This document shows positions 16,836 to 25,674 of a stretch of DNA of 52,296 nt, piece by piece. The stretch is taken from assembly GCA_902521645.1 (NCBI GenBank), contig CABYSN010000002.1, positions 1 to 52,296 on the forward strand. The letters are read 5' to 3'. The notes beneath the pieces are model-generated. The model ran no database searches. It saw only the letters and a program-made list of their open reading frames with translations, and was not told the origin of the DNA. This DNA comes from Planctomycetota bacterium. Its GTDB lineage: Bacteria > Planctomycetota > Phycisphaerae > Phycisphaerales > SM1A02. The translations under genes and the position numbers were made by a program. Within the stretch, counting starts at the first letter, position 1; every line of letters starts with the position of its first letter.

Positions 16836-17504
16836 TCAGTTGCGTCGGCGTCGAGCGGCGAGGCCGCCCAGTCCGAGAAGGGCCAGCACACCTGGAGCCG
16901 GGATGACGTTCGCTTCGAGCGTGAACGGGTTTCCTGGTCCACCACCGTAGGTGAAGGTGAAGCTGTCGAAATCAACGATCTTGAAGCCTGCATGTGCGAA
17001 CCCGTTATCCGGGCCCAGTCCACTGACGGGCCATTCCAGACCATCGGTGATGTCAAGAATCAGGCCGCCACCGATTGATGTCGCTGAACCGGACAGGATC
17101 GTGCTGTAGATGCTTGAAGCATCACCTGGAGTCGTCGCGTAGGAGAGTCTCCAGGCAACGCTCGCGGCTCCCGTGAGTTCATTTCCCATGTACATGGGCT
17201 TCAGATCCGTTCCGGTGCCTGGGATTGCGAAGTCGAGCACATAATGTTCGGGATCGAGGTAGTCGCCCAGATACTGTCCCAGCCCCAGATCCTGTGTGAA
17301 GTCGGGTGAGTTGTCGAGATCGGTGTCGATGTAGGCAGTGTCAAGGTCGTAGAGGATGGAGAACGTGTCGACCAACTGGAACTCCGAACCACTCAAGGCA
17401 TTCAGAGTCGTGTTGAAGTCGGAGACGTCACCCATGACTGCACCACCGAGGGAGGCGGTTGCAAGGCATGCTCCAGTGAGGCATGCGACAGGGAGTCGAT
17501 TCAT
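16836..17504 (-). CDS. Exported protein with PEP-CTERM-like sorting tail
   Basis: A 222-residue protein. It has an N-terminal signal peptide (LPVACLTGACLATASLGGAVMG) and a middle of ~165 residues, mostly beta strands and rich in Thr, Ser and Asp, with no recognisable catalytic motif. The C-terminal tail is VIPAPGVLALLGLGGLAARRRRN: a PAPG motif, a short hydrophobic helix and an Arg cluster. This is the planctomycete variant of PEP-CTERM signals, processed by an exosortase. The tail is almost identical to that of the protein at 49.0 kb. No exosortase is in the window. The upstream 174 bases contain short repeats. Confidence 0.8.
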   Translation of the reverse strand: MNRLPVACLTGACLATASLGGAVMGDVSDFNTTLNALSGSEFQLVDTFSILYDLDTAYIDTDLDNSPDFTQDLGLGQYLGDYLDPEHYVLDFAIPGTGTDLKPMYMGNELTGAASVAWRLSYATTPGDASSIYSTILSGSATSIGGGLILDITDGLEWPVSGLGPDNGFAHAGFKIVDFDSFTFTYGGGPGNPFTLEANVIPAPGVLALLGLGGLAARRRRN

Positions 17505-17678
17505 GACGAAGCTCAGCTTTCTCCCTTTTCCCAGGAAGAAGACGCGCGCGTATTCTCTTGTTTCTAACTCTCAAATCTCTCAGCTGTCATTCTAGGCGGA
17601 TTTGATGAAGCCACAAGGAAGAAGCCGTCAAAACAGCTTCAAGCCGTTTTTTTGCCGCTTCAGGCCGTATTTTGATCC

Positions 17679-19268
17679 TCAGTGCCTGAAATGGCGGACG
17701 CCGGTGAGCAGGCAGGTCACGCCACGAGCCTCGCAGAGCTCGAAGGTGGCTTCATCCCGCTTCGAACCACCCGGATGCACGATGCAGGTGGCACCGGCTT
17801 CGATGAGAAGTTCCGGGCCATCTGGAAACGGGAAGAAGGCATCACTCGCCGCGATCACAGGCCCGTCGCCTTGAAGGCCGGCGCCTGCTTTTTCGATGGC
17901 GATCCGGCAGGAGGCCACTCGATCCATCTGGCCGGCACCTGCGCCGAGCAGTGCGCCGTTTCGTCCCAGGCACACGGCGTTTGATTTGAGATGTTTCACC
18001 ACGGTGGCCAGGATGCCGGCGTCACGCCGCATGATGTCTGATGGCTTCGGTCCTGCGGCATGACGGAAGTCATCCGGCTTGACCGGGGAACGATCCTGCT
18101 CCTGAGCGAGCAGACCGCCTGGAATGCTTCGATACATCACTTCAGTGCGGCTGGGTCTTCTGAGATCCCCGGTCGCGAGAAGTCTGACGTTGGCCCATTT
18201 CTCACTGAACACGGCGACGGCTTCTTCCGAGAATCGTTCCGCGATCACCACTTCAAGAAAACGGCATGTCTCCGTCATCTGTCGTGCCGCTTGCAGGTCG
18301 ATGTCACTCGACATCGCGACGATGCCACCATAGGCGGCCATCGGATCACCAGCGTGGGCGTTTTCGAACGCCTCGGAGGCCGCCTCGGCGACCGCGGTCC
18401 CGCAGGGGTTGGTGTGCTTGATGATGGCGACGTTCGTCTTGTCGGGATGGAGATCCCGCAGATCCTGCACCAGCTCCAGTGCCGCCGCGGCATCGAGAAT
18501 GTTGTTGTAGGAAAGTGGCTTTCCGCAGAGTTGATCGGCTGATGCCACATCCGCACCGCTGGGAGCGGGATCGGCGTAGAGCACCGCGCGTTGGTGGGGG
18601 TTCTCGCCGTACCGGAGACTTTCACGTGCCACGAACGAGAGTTGAAGCACATCGGGAAAGAGCGCTTCCGATTTGTGTCCCATCCAGGCACTTATGGCCG
18701 CGTCATATTCCGCGGTCCGGCTGAACGCCGCTGCCGCAAGTTCGCTGCGGAGTGCCTTGGTGGTGCATCCTTCGTTGTCACGAAGCTGCTGGATCACGTG
18801 GTCGTACTGGCTCGCATTGGTGACCACGGTCACGAAGTCATGGTTCTTGGCGGCGGATCGAAGCATCGACGGGCCACCGATGTCGATCTGTTCGATCGCT
18901 TCGTCGTCACTGACGTTCTCCTGACGGATCGTCTTCTCGAACGGGTAGAGATTCACGCAGACCAGGTCGATCGGCGTGATGTCATGTTCTTCGAGTGCGG
19001 CGACGTGGCTGGCCTCGTCCCGTCTGGCCAGGACGGCTCCATGGACTCTTGGATGGAGCGTCTTCACTCGACCGTCCATCATCTCGGGAAAACCCGTGAT
19101 CGATTCCACGGTCTTCACCGAGATCCCGGCCTCTTCGATCGCACGTGCCGTTCCTCCGGTGGAGATCAGCTCGACGCCGAGGCCTTCGAGTGCTCTTGCA
19201 AAGGGGATCAGATCGGTCTTGTCGCTGACCGATAGAAGCGCTCTGCATACTGGGGCGAGGTCCGTCAT
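17679..19268 (-). CDS. purH: Bifunctional AICAR formyltransferase / IMP cyclohydrolase
   Basis: A 529-residue protein, normal for PurH. The N-terminal MGS-like IMP cyclohydrolase domain starts ALLSVSDKTDLIPFARALEGLGVELISTGGTARAIEEAG and includes GFPEMMDGRVKTLHP. The C-terminal AICAR transformylase domain includes SLRYGENPHQRAVLY, KHTNPCGTAVA, AYGGIVAMS and a conserved end (SDAFFPFPDGPELLIEAGATCIVHPGGS). It performs the last two steps of de novo IMP synthesis in the cytoplasm. Its ATG directly abuts the stop codon of the BamB-like lipoprotein gene (no intergenic base), so the two are probably cotranslated from one mRNA, likely together with ribE. Confidence 0.97.
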   Translation of the reverse strand: MTDLAPVCRALLSVSDKTDLIPFARALEGLGVELISTGGTARAIEEAGISVKTVESITGFPEMMDGRVKTLHPRVHGAVLARRDEASHVAALEEHDITPIDLVCVNLYPFEKTIRQENVSDDEAIEQIDIGGPSMLRSAAKNHDFVTVVTNASQYDHVIQQLRDNEGCTTKALRSELAAAAFSRTAEYDAAISAWMGHKSEALFPDVLQLSFVARESLRYGENPHQRAVLYADPAPSGADVASADQLCGKPLSYNNILDAAAALELVQDLRDLHPDKTNVAIIKHTNPCGTAVAEAASEAFENAHAGDPMAAYGGIVAMSSDIDLQAARQMTETCRFLEVVIAERFSEEAVAVFSEKWANVRLLATGDLRRPSRTEVMYRSIPGGLLAQEQDRSPVKPDDFRHAAGPKPSDIMRRDAGILATVVKHLKSNAVCLGRNGALLGAGAGQMDRVASCRIAIEKAGAGLQGDGPVIAASDAFFPFPDGPELLIEAGATCIVHPGGSKRDEATFELCEARGVTCLLTGVRHFRH

Positions 19269-20591
19269 TTAATTCTTGGATTCCAAGAGTTGGAGTCGGC
19301 CGTCATTCGAGGCGGCGATCAGGAGCAGGTCGCCTTGAGCGTCACGGCTCGCCTTGACCATCGAGACCATCGGGAGTGTGATCGATGACTTGAGATCACC
19401 ACGATCGGAATCGATGCGTGCAAGCATGTGTCGGTCTTCATCCCACACCAGGATGTCGTTCCCGAGCGCCGTCACGATCTCACCCCGGATGTTGGGATTC
19501 GACCACAGTCTTCGGCCTTGTGGTGCGTTGAGTGGGAGCGCATCGAAGCAGCTGAGCCCTTCGGATTCGGAGAATTGCAGGACGCGGTCGCCGATGGTGA
19601 CCGGGCCTCCCACGAACGGGCTCGGACTGAAGAACTGCCAGAGTTTCTGGCCGCTTTCCAGTTCGATGCAGGTCAATCGTTGTCCCTGATCCGCCAGATA
19701 CGCGGCGTCCTTGGATGCGGTGGGGGCGCTGCGTACGCCGACCTTCAGGTCCTTGCGCCAGAAGCGCTGGCCGCTACTCGCGCTCATCAGCATGACTTCT
19801 CCGTCGATGCTGACCGCCAGGATGTTCTTCCCGACTCTGATGGGTCCGTTGACGATTCCGCTGTCGAGCTTGTTGGCTTTGAGTTCGTATCCGACTCTGG
19901 TGTTGTGCCAGACGATTCGGCCGCTCGCCGTTCCGAAGATGAGGTTCTCGCCGGCACGAATGACCGTGGTGTCGGGGATTCGCACCATGTTCTGTCTGTT
20001 GACGATGTATCCGGTCTCGGCTGCGATCACGAACACGTCGGTGTCGGTGGTGACGTAGTAGAAGTCCCGTCCGTTCACATTGAAGAGATCGATGCCGAAG
20101 ATGGTTTCTTTGCGAGGCAGCGAGCCGTCCTTCCAGATCTCCTCGCCATTGTCGAGACGCAGGTCGGTGAGGACGTTGTTTCGATCCGAGATGATCAGTT
20201 CATCTCCGATGCGATGGATCGAGTCGATGCCGAAGGTTCCGGAACCCGCGGTCGTGGACTGCCAGATGGTTCGTAGTCCCAGCTGGCTGCTGGAGTCCGT
20301 GCTGATCAGTCGTGACTGATCGGCCATGGCGATGATCCTGTCCGTCGAGGTCTTCGCAGGCGTCCCGCTCTTCGCTGAGGCCTTGGCCTCGGCTTCGACT
20401 CTCGGTGCCGGGGTCGGTGCCGGAGCCCGCATCGAACTGGCATTGGAATCCCGGAACCGATCCGCTCTGTTCGGATTCTTGCAGGCTGAAAGACCGCAGG
20501 CGGTGATGGCGGCGAGGGTGCATGCAATCGTCATCGTGCGCATGTGCCGGAGGGTCGATTCGTTGGAGATCATTCGGTGGGTTCCTGACAT
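19269..20591 (-). CDS. PQQ-like beta-propeller lipoprotein (BamB-like)
   Basis: About 440 residues. The ATG at 20591 has AGGAG 8 bases upstream, better than the start in the ORF track. The signal sequence ends in a lipobox (LSAC), so the mature protein should be lipidated at that Cys. A low-complexity Pro/Ala/Lys linker leads to a beta-propeller of PQQ-like repeats, visible as DLRLDNGEEIWKDGS, SASSGQRFWRKDL and ELESGQKLWQFFS. The nearest known architecture is BamB, the propeller subunit of the outer-membrane beta-barrel assembly machine. No other bam gene is nearby, and PQQ-like proteins have many roles. It sits between ribE and purH. Confidence 0.8.
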   Translation of the reverse strand: MSGTHRMISNESTLRHMRTMTIACTLAAITACGLSACKNPNRADRFRDSNASSMRAPAPTPAPRVEAEAKASAKSGTPAKTSTDRIIAMADQSRLISTDSSSQLGLRTIWQSTTAGSGTFGIDSIHRIGDELIISDRNNVLTDLRLDNGEEIWKDGSLPRKETIFGIDLFNVNGRDFYYVTTDTDVFVIAAETGYIVNRQNMVRIPDTTVIRAGENLIFGTASGRIVWHNTRVGYELKANKLDSGIVNGPIRVGKNILAVSIDGEVMLMSASSGQRFWRKDLKVGVRSAPTASKDAAYLADQGQRLTCIELESGQKLWQFFSPSPFVGGPVTIGDRVLQFSESEGLSCFDALPLNAPQGRRLWSNPNIRGEIVTALGNDILVWDEDRHMLARIDSDRGDLKSSITLPMVSMVKASRDAQGDLLLIAASNDGRLQLLESKN

Positions 20592-20671
20592 GAGTGGGGC
20601 TCCTAATCGGCCGGAAGAATCACATTCCCCCGATTCGAATCCGGTCAGTATCGGAATCAGAAGCTGAAGCG

Positions 20672-21280
20672 TCAACCGGTGACGGGTGGAGTACGCTCCA
20701 GAAGCGCTGAAACCATCTTGGCCAGACAGTCTGCTTCGAGATTCACCAGATCGCCCTTCTGGAGCTCGGAGAGCGTTGTTCTCTCCAGAGTTTCCGGAAT
20801 GAGTGCGATTTCAAGCCTCTGGTCGGCCGTTTCCGCGATCGTGAGTGAGACTCCGTCGACCGTGATCGACCCTTTTTTGATCAGAAATCTTGCAAGCTCT
20901 TCACTGGTTTCGACGCTGAGGATCCAGCCGCGGCCATCCTCTTCGCGATTTTCCAGAACCGTACCGGTCGATTCCACGTGGCCCTGGACCAGATGACCCC
21001 CAAGAAGAGTGGTCGGTGTCGCGGCATGTTCGAGATTGACGGCCGATCCGGTCGGGAGTGTGGCGAGGGTCGTGGTCGTGGAAGTCGTGCGCACCATGTC
21101 GAACTCGAGATGGTCTTCGGTCTTCTCGACCACCGTGAGGCAGCAGCCGTTGACGGCGATCGAATCGCCATGATCCGGATCGTGCGTCCAGCCATTCTTG
21201 GCGATGGTGAGGCGGGTCACATTGCCTTCATCCGTCCGGTCGTGAATCGTTCCCATGTGTTGAATCAATCCTGTGAACAT
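20672..21280 (-). CDS. ribE: Riboflavin synthase alpha subunit
   Basis: A 202-residue protein with the diagnostic N-terminus MFTGLIQHMGTI and two lumazine-binding barrels. The first contains DSIAVNGCCLTVVE and VNLEHA, the second GSITVDGVSLTIAE and VNLEADCLAKMV. It dismutates two 6,7-dimethyl-8-ribityllumazine molecules to riboflavin, as a trimer in the cytoplasm. The usual partner genes (ribH, ribBA, ribD) are absent, and no FMN riboswitch was noticed in the short upstream gap. It is first in a run with the BamB-like gene and purH, with an 80-base gap to the former. Gene naming varies between species (ribE or ribC). Confidence 0.95.
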   Translation of the reverse strand: MFTGLIQHMGTIHDRTDEGNVTRLTIAKNGWTHDPDHGDSIAVNGCCLTVVEKTEDHLEFDMVRTTSTTTTLATLPTGSAVNLEHAATPTTLLGGHLVQGHVESTGTVLENREEDGRGWILSVETSEELARFLIKKGSITVDGVSLTIAETADQRLEIALIPETLERTTLSELQKGDLVNLEADCLAKMVSALLERTPPVTG

Positions 21281-21323
21281 GTGTTCAGGATAGGCCGACC
21301 GGCGGTGGAAATGTCAGTCGATG

Positions 21324-22577
21324 TCAGGCAACTTCGATTTGAGCGGATGCTTCGGCATGGTGGAGGCACAGCAGGGTCAGATCATCCTTCTGTCTCAGCG
21401 AGCCTCTGCGTGCATCGATGGCCGTTTCGAGTCGTTCGATCATGGCCCCGGGGTCACCGAGTTCCGAGAGAGACTTGAAGACTCTCAGGTATGCATTGTT
21501 GGGCAGATGCAGGGCCTCGTCCGGGACGTCCGGTATGGGGAAGGCCTGTTCGAAACCATCTGAATAGACCAGCAGACTTTGGCCCGGTTCGAGCCGTCCA
21601 TGCATCGTTTCGAACTCCGAATCCTCGAAGATCCCGAGTCCCGGCCCGCCGTTTTCAATATTCATCGCGGTGATTCGATCGCTCCCGAGGATCATCGGTG
21701 GGGGGTGCCCCGCGGTGCTGTAGGAAAGCGAGCCATCCCGGCAATCGATGGTCATGTAGAGCCCCGTGGCGAATCTGGAACGTGATCGTTCCATCTGGCA
21801 GAGAGCATCGTTGAGAGATCTCATCACCTCGCCGGGCGTGCGGATTCGACCGTCTTCCGAGCGGGGTTCGAAGGATTTGGCCATGATCATCGTCATCAGG
21901 GCGGACGCCACGCCATGTCCGGCGGCGTCGGCGAGGAACACGCCCATGCGATTCTCATCGAGCATTCGTGCCTGATAGAAATCGCCGGAGACATACGAAG
22001 AGGGTCTCCAGAATGCAGCCATGGACATGCCATGCGAACTCGGCAGGGTCCGGGGAAGAAGCGCCTTCTGCACCAGCATCGCCGACTGCAGTTCCTCGTC
22101 CATCAGGTCGATCTCCTCGGTGACGCTTTCAATGAGTCGGCCGTTCACCTCGTTCTGCATGCGCAGTCCGTGAATCATCTCCCAGCTGGAGATCATGCCG
22201 CGCATCACGGCACTCGTCGTGCGGACCGACGTGTTCGACGGGAGGACTGTCAGACCGACGATCCCCGCCGAGACTGCTCGGGGTTGATGATCGGAGAGCA
22301 CCACGATCGGAAGGTCCTGTCCGTCTGCTTGTTTCATCACCTCTCGAGTCGCTTCCGCGAGCGCGCTCTCAGGTGTCGCATCCTCGGAGGGAAACACGAC
22401 GATCCCGCATGCATTCCCATCGATGCACGGAGGCCAGGCCTCATCGGCGAAACGGTGCAAGGTCGAGAGGGGCAGCCCGGCTTCCGCGAGCCCGGCATTG
22501 AATTCAATCAACCAGGCGTCGCCGTCGACATGAGTGCCGGCCGTCTTGGAAAGGATGAGGATTCTGTCTTCCTGCAC
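21324..22577 (-). CDS. RsbU/SpoIIE-type PP2C phosphatase with receiver-like N-terminus
   Basis: A 417-residue soluble regulator. Residues 1-120 look like a degenerate receiver domain (EDRILILSKTAGT...PIVVLSDHQPRAVSAG). A coiled segment (RLIESVTEEIDLMDEELQSAMLVQKALLP) leads to the SpoIIE-type phosphatase domain. Its metal motifs are SYVSGDFYQARML, VFLADAAGHGVASALMTMIM and LLVYSDGFEQAFP. Such enzymes dephosphorylate anti-sigma-factor antagonists in partner-switching cascades. No anti-sigma or STAS gene is adjacent, so the target is elsewhere. A CGGGAGC site lies about 8 bases before the ATG. Confidence 0.88.
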   Translation of the reverse strand: MQEDRILILSKTAGTHVDGDAWLIEFNAGLAEAGLPLSTLHRFADEAWPPCIDGNACGIVVFPSEDATPESALAEATREVMKQADGQDLPIVVLSDHQPRAVSAGIVGLTVLPSNTSVRTTSAVMRGMISSWEMIHGLRMQNEVNGRLIESVTEEIDLMDEELQSAMLVQKALLPRTLPSSHGMSMAAFWRPSSYVSGDFYQARMLDENRMGVFLADAAGHGVASALMTMIMAKSFEPRSEDGRIRTPGEVMRSLNDALCQMERSRSRFATGLYMTIDCRDGSLSYSTAGHPPPMILGSDRITAMNIENGGPGLGIFEDSEFETMHGRLEPGQSLLVYSDGFEQAFPIPDVPDEALHLPNNAYLRVFKSLSELGDPGAMIERLETAIDARRGSLRQKDDLTLLCLHHAEASAQIEVA

Positions 22578-22652
22578 GGATGCTCCCGATGATGGTGTTT
22601 CCTGGCGGAATGCCGGTTTTCGAACCGGCAGCTTCCCCCTGGAGTCATCGGG

Positions 22653-23156
22653 TCAAGGAAGACGCTTCTTGAGGCAATCGAGCGGCATCTCGATCTTCTG
22701 GCCTGTTTTCAGTCCCAATTCGGCGATTCGGCCATATTCAAGCTCTATGGCGTACTGTGCCGCCAGCACGCTCTTGTATCCGGTCAGTCGATCCTCATAC
22801 TCAGCAAGCGTTTCCGTCTCCTGCTGGAGGGGTTCAGCCGGCATCTGGTGAATCGCCGTGATTCGGCCCCTGCCATCGAGAAACATGATGTCGAGTGGAA
22901 TCAGGCAGTTCTTCATCCAGAAGCGCCTCCAGCGGGGTTCCGGAAAGACGAACAGCATGCCACCGTCGCGTGCGATGCTCTCCCGACCTCCCATCCCGAG
23001 CTGAATGGTTTCTTCCGTGCTGACCACTTCCAGTGTGAACGTCTCCCCGGCGATGACCAGGGTCTGCGTCGGTCCGGTTTCGCACCCGCAGGCCGACAGG
23101 GCAAGTCCCACCGTCAGTGTGAAAAGCCATTGCGCCGTTCTTTCAAGAGTGATCAT
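22653..23156 (-). CDS. DUF192 family lipoprotein
   Basis: About 167 residues. The chosen ATG overlaps the gluQ stop by four bases (ATGA). The N-terminus is a lipoprotein signal (LFTLTVGLALSACGC). The mature part is a typical DUF192 domain: LEVVSTEETIQLGMGGRESI, GGMLFVFPEPRWRRFWMKNCLIPLDIMFLD, and a C-terminal YAIELEYGRIAELGLKTGQKI. The domain is a small beta barrel of unknown biochemical role, often exported. The upstream extension in the ORF track (start 23234) lies inside gluQ and is not believed. Confidence 0.85.
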   Translation of the reverse strand: MITLERTAQWLFTLTVGLALSACGCETGPTQTLVIAGETFTLEVVSTEETIQLGMGGRESIARDGGMLFVFPEPRWRRFWMKNCLIPLDIMFLDGRGRITAIHQMPAEPLQQETETLAEYEDRLTGYKSVLAAQYAIELEYGRIAELGLKTGQKIEMPLDCLKKRLP

Positions 23157-24133
23157 GAGGGGGATTCCTTGAGACGTTCCTGGATGTCTGCCGGCAGGCG
23201 GTCGCCGTCTTCTTCGCTGGCTTGTCGTGCCCAAGACACGATCGACTCATGTTCGATCTTTTCGGCAAATTCGGTGGCAGTTCTTGGATGCGGCTCGCTG
23301 AAACCGCAGCTTGCGGCGAGATGCTGGATGACATGCATGCTGCGGACGCCTCTGCTCTTCATCTGAGAAAGCGTCTCGTCGTCATCGCGTTTGGCCAGTC
23401 TTCGGCCTTCATGGTCCCTCATCAAGGGGACATGCCACCAACGAGGCGATGGCACCTCGAACAATTCGGCGAGGCGGACCTGAAGTGCGGCCGATGGCAG
23501 CAGGTCCTCTCCACGAATGACATCGGTCACTCCATGGTGCGCGTCATCGAGGACGACTGCCAGTTGATAGGAAGGCGTGTCCCGTCTCGTCCATACGATC
23601 GGGTCACCGAACATGTCGAGCGGATCGCACGAATACGTGCCCAGGATCCGATCTTCAATGGTGCAGCGGCCTTTCGCGATCGCCGCTCGATGGTTGTGCG
23701 GTCCCTGCGAAAAACGATAGAGCTGCATGTTCGATGGCCTCAGCTCGAATGTTGATCGTGCCTTCGGGGCTCCTTCGTGTGGTGCGCCGAGTGCTTCTGA
23801 GGCTTCGCGAAGTGCCCGTCGCGATCGATCGCATTCAAAGATGCGGCCCGAATCGGCAGCCTTGACGACTGAAGCGCGGTGGCGTTCGATGTCTTCCGAC
23901 TGCCTGATCATGTCGCCGTCCCAATCGAGTCCGAGCCACTCGAGGTTCTCCAGAATCATCGCTTCCGAGTCCCGGTTGCACCGTTCTCCGTCGAGGTCCT
24001 CCATGCGCAATTGAACGGTCCAGTCACGGGCTCGGCCGATCGCCCAGCAGAGCAGCAGGCTTCTTGCATTGCCGAGGTGCAGGGCCCCGGTCGGGGATGG
24101 CGCGAGTCTCGTGATTCTCCTTGGATCCGTCAT
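23153..24133 (-). CDS. gluQ: Glutamyl-queuosine tRNA(Asp) synthetase
   Basis: About 326 residues of the class I GluRS catalytic core without the C-terminal anticodon-binding domain, which points to GluQ rather than GltX. The HIGH-like motif is APSPTGALHLGNARS. LRMEDLDGERC and GLDWDGDMIRQSE follow, and the KMSKS position reads LAKRDDDETL as in GluQ enzymes. The protein attaches glutamate to queuosine in the wobble base of tRNA(Asp). The zinc site common in the family is weak here: only one cysteine of the CxC region is evident (FECDRSRR). The ATG at 24133 is preferred over the GTG at 24169. It is coupled to the DUF192 gene downstream. Confidence 0.88.
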   Translation of the reverse strand: MTDPRRITRLAPSPTGALHLGNARSLLLCWAIGRARDWTVQLRMEDLDGERCNRDSEAMILENLEWLGLDWDGDMIRQSEDIERHRASVVKAADSGRIFECDRSRRALREASEALGAPHEGAPKARSTFELRPSNMQLYRFSQGPHNHRAAIAKGRCTIEDRILGTYSCDPLDMFGDPIVWTRRDTPSYQLAVVLDDAHHGVTDVIRGEDLLPSAALQVRLAELFEVPSPRWWHVPLMRDHEGRRLAKRDDDETLSQMKSRGVRSMHVIQHLAASCGFSEPHPRTATEFAEKIEHESIVSWARQASEEDGDRLPADIQERLKESPS

Positions 24134-24266
24134 TTTCGTGTCTGGTGTCCTTCTTGCGGTGATTCTCACCTCGTCACGTCACGAGCTCCGACTTCGTTCG
24201 CTATAGTGCCCCGGTTCATGTTGTTCATGCAACCCCAAGCCTGCAATTGCACGGAATAAAGACGCC

Positions 24267-24572
24267 ATGTCCGATCAAACGAACCATATCGAAAAGCTCA
24301 CCGACGAACGACTGGCCGAAGGCCTCGTTTCGCTTCCGGAATGGTCTCAGAACGGGGATTCGATTCAGCGGACCTTCAGCTTCGATGATTTCATCAAGGC
24401 GATGGGATTCGTGAATGCGGTCGCGGAAAAAGCCGAGTCCGTCCAGCATCATCCGGACATTCTGGTGCGGTACAACAAGGTCACGCTCACGCTTTCCACC
24501 CACGATGCGGGCGGGCTCTCGGAGAGGGACCTTTCCTTCGCGAGCGACTGTGACCGTCTGTTCTCGCAGTGA
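24267..24572 (+). CDS. phhB: 4a-hydroxytetrahydrobiopterin dehydratase (pterin carbinolamine dehydratase)
   Basis: A 101-residue protein, the normal size for this family. It contains the full signature: AEKAESVQHHPDILVRYNKV with the catalytic HH pair, then LSTHDAGGLSERDLSFA. It dehydrates pterin-4a-carbinolamine to recycle the cofactor of aromatic amino acid hydroxylases. Some homologues serve other pterin or molybdopterin pathways. No hydroxylase gene is nearby. It is divergent from gluQ across 133 bases, which should hold both promoters. The gene converges with mcsB. Confidence 0.93.
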   Translation: MSDQTNHIEKLTDERLAEGLVSLPEWSQNGDSIQRTFSFDDFIKAMGFVNAVAEKAESVQHHPDILVRYNKVTLTLSTHDAGGLSERDLSFASDCDRLFSQ

Positions 24573-24625
24573 GCCGGCTCTGATCCACACTCGCCCATGG
24601 CCTTGCGGGACTCTGTGAGCGTCAT

Positions 24626-25669
24626 TCAACCAAGTGCGCTTCGGACCATTTCGGCTCTCGCCGAGAGTGAGTCGTCGTTCTCTTCCATGGTTGTTCCGCT
24701 CAGGGCGCACAGGTGCGCCGGCTGCACGTTGAGAAGAAGCCGATGGATCACGGCGAGGTCAGGTGAATCGACCACGCCGAGGGCCCGGCCTATGCGGAGC
24801 CTGCTCAGAAGTTTGATCGCTTCATCTATTCCCAGGAGACGGGCTGAAAGAAGCGTGCCGTGTGCTCGGTGGACGAAATCTTCGAGCATCATCCTCTTCT
24901 TCTCTTGAAGCACGCTGCGTGCATGTCTTTCATACTCGACGAGCTGGGGGACCACCGAACCGAGGAATTCCTCGAGCAATTCCTCCTCCGACGTGCCCAG
25001 GGTGATCTGATTCGAAATCTGGAAGAAGTCTCCGATCGATTCACTGCCCTCCCCGTGGTATCCGCGCACGGCAAGATCGAGATCCTTGGCGGCCTGGCGC
25101 ACTCGTCCCAGTTCCTCCGTGATTCGAAGTGCCGGAAGATGAAGCATGACCGAGAAGCGGATGCCGCAGCCGACGTTGGTCGGACACGCGGTCAGAAAGC
25201 CCCATCGTGGACTGAATGCGAATTCAATCGACGATTCGAATTCATCCCTGACTTCGGAGACCCTCTGAAAGGCCTCTCTCAGGGCAAGTCCGGGGGCCAG
25301 CGTCTGGATTCTCAGATGGTCTTCTTCGTTGACCATCACACTCAGTCTTTCGTCCTTCGAGATCGCCACGCCACGAGGAAAGGTGGCATCGGCGAATTGG
25401 TGCGAGATCAGGTGTCGTTCGACGAGCATGCGACGATCCCGGTCGCCCATGTTCTCCATCTCGAGCCACATCAGGTCGGCGTCATGTCCTGCGAACATCG
25501 GGATGCGTCGGACCATGCCCACCACTTCATTGCGGTCGGGGTCACTGGCCATGCCCACGAATGGAACTCCGGCGACATTGCGCGCCAATCGAACTCGGCT
25601 GGAGAGGACGATGTCCCAGTCCTTGCCGGAGGCTCCAAGCCACGAATCCTTGTCAAGTGGTCCGACCAT
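24626..25669 (-). CDS. mcsB: Protein-arginine kinase McsB
   Basis: About 347 residues of the phosphagen-kinase fold. The nucleotide-binding motif SSRVRLARN is near residue 25. HLISHQFA, VMVNEEDHLRIQ and the CPTNVGCGIRFSVMLHLPAL loop follow. It phosphorylates arginine side chains of proteins, marking them for ClpCP. The C-terminus reads SLSARAEMVRSALG, where Bacillus McsB has an RDxxRA phosphoarginine-binding motif. From memory, only the final RA is kept. The ORF-track start at 26083 lies inside mcsA; the ATG at 25669, five bases after the mcsA stop, is the true start. McsA is the expected activator and ClpC (42-44.5 kb) the likely partner. Confidence 0.95.
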   Translation of the reverse strand: MVGPLDKDSWLGASGKDWDIVLSSRVRLARNVAGVPFVGMASDPDRNEVVGMVRRIPMFAGHDADLMWLEMENMGDRDRRMLVERHLISHQFADATFPRGVAISKDERLSVMVNEEDHLRIQTLAPGLALREAFQRVSEVRDEFESSIEFAFSPRWGFLTACPTNVGCGIRFSVMLHLPALRITEELGRVRQAAKDLDLAVRGYHGEGSESIGDFFQISNQITLGTSEEELLEEFLGSVVPQLVEYERHARSVLQEKKRMMLEDFVHRAHGTLLSARLLGIDEAIKLLSRLRIGRALGVVDSPDLAVIHRLLLNVQPAHLCALSGTTMEENDDSLSARAEMVRSALG

Positions 25670-25674
25670 CTGTC

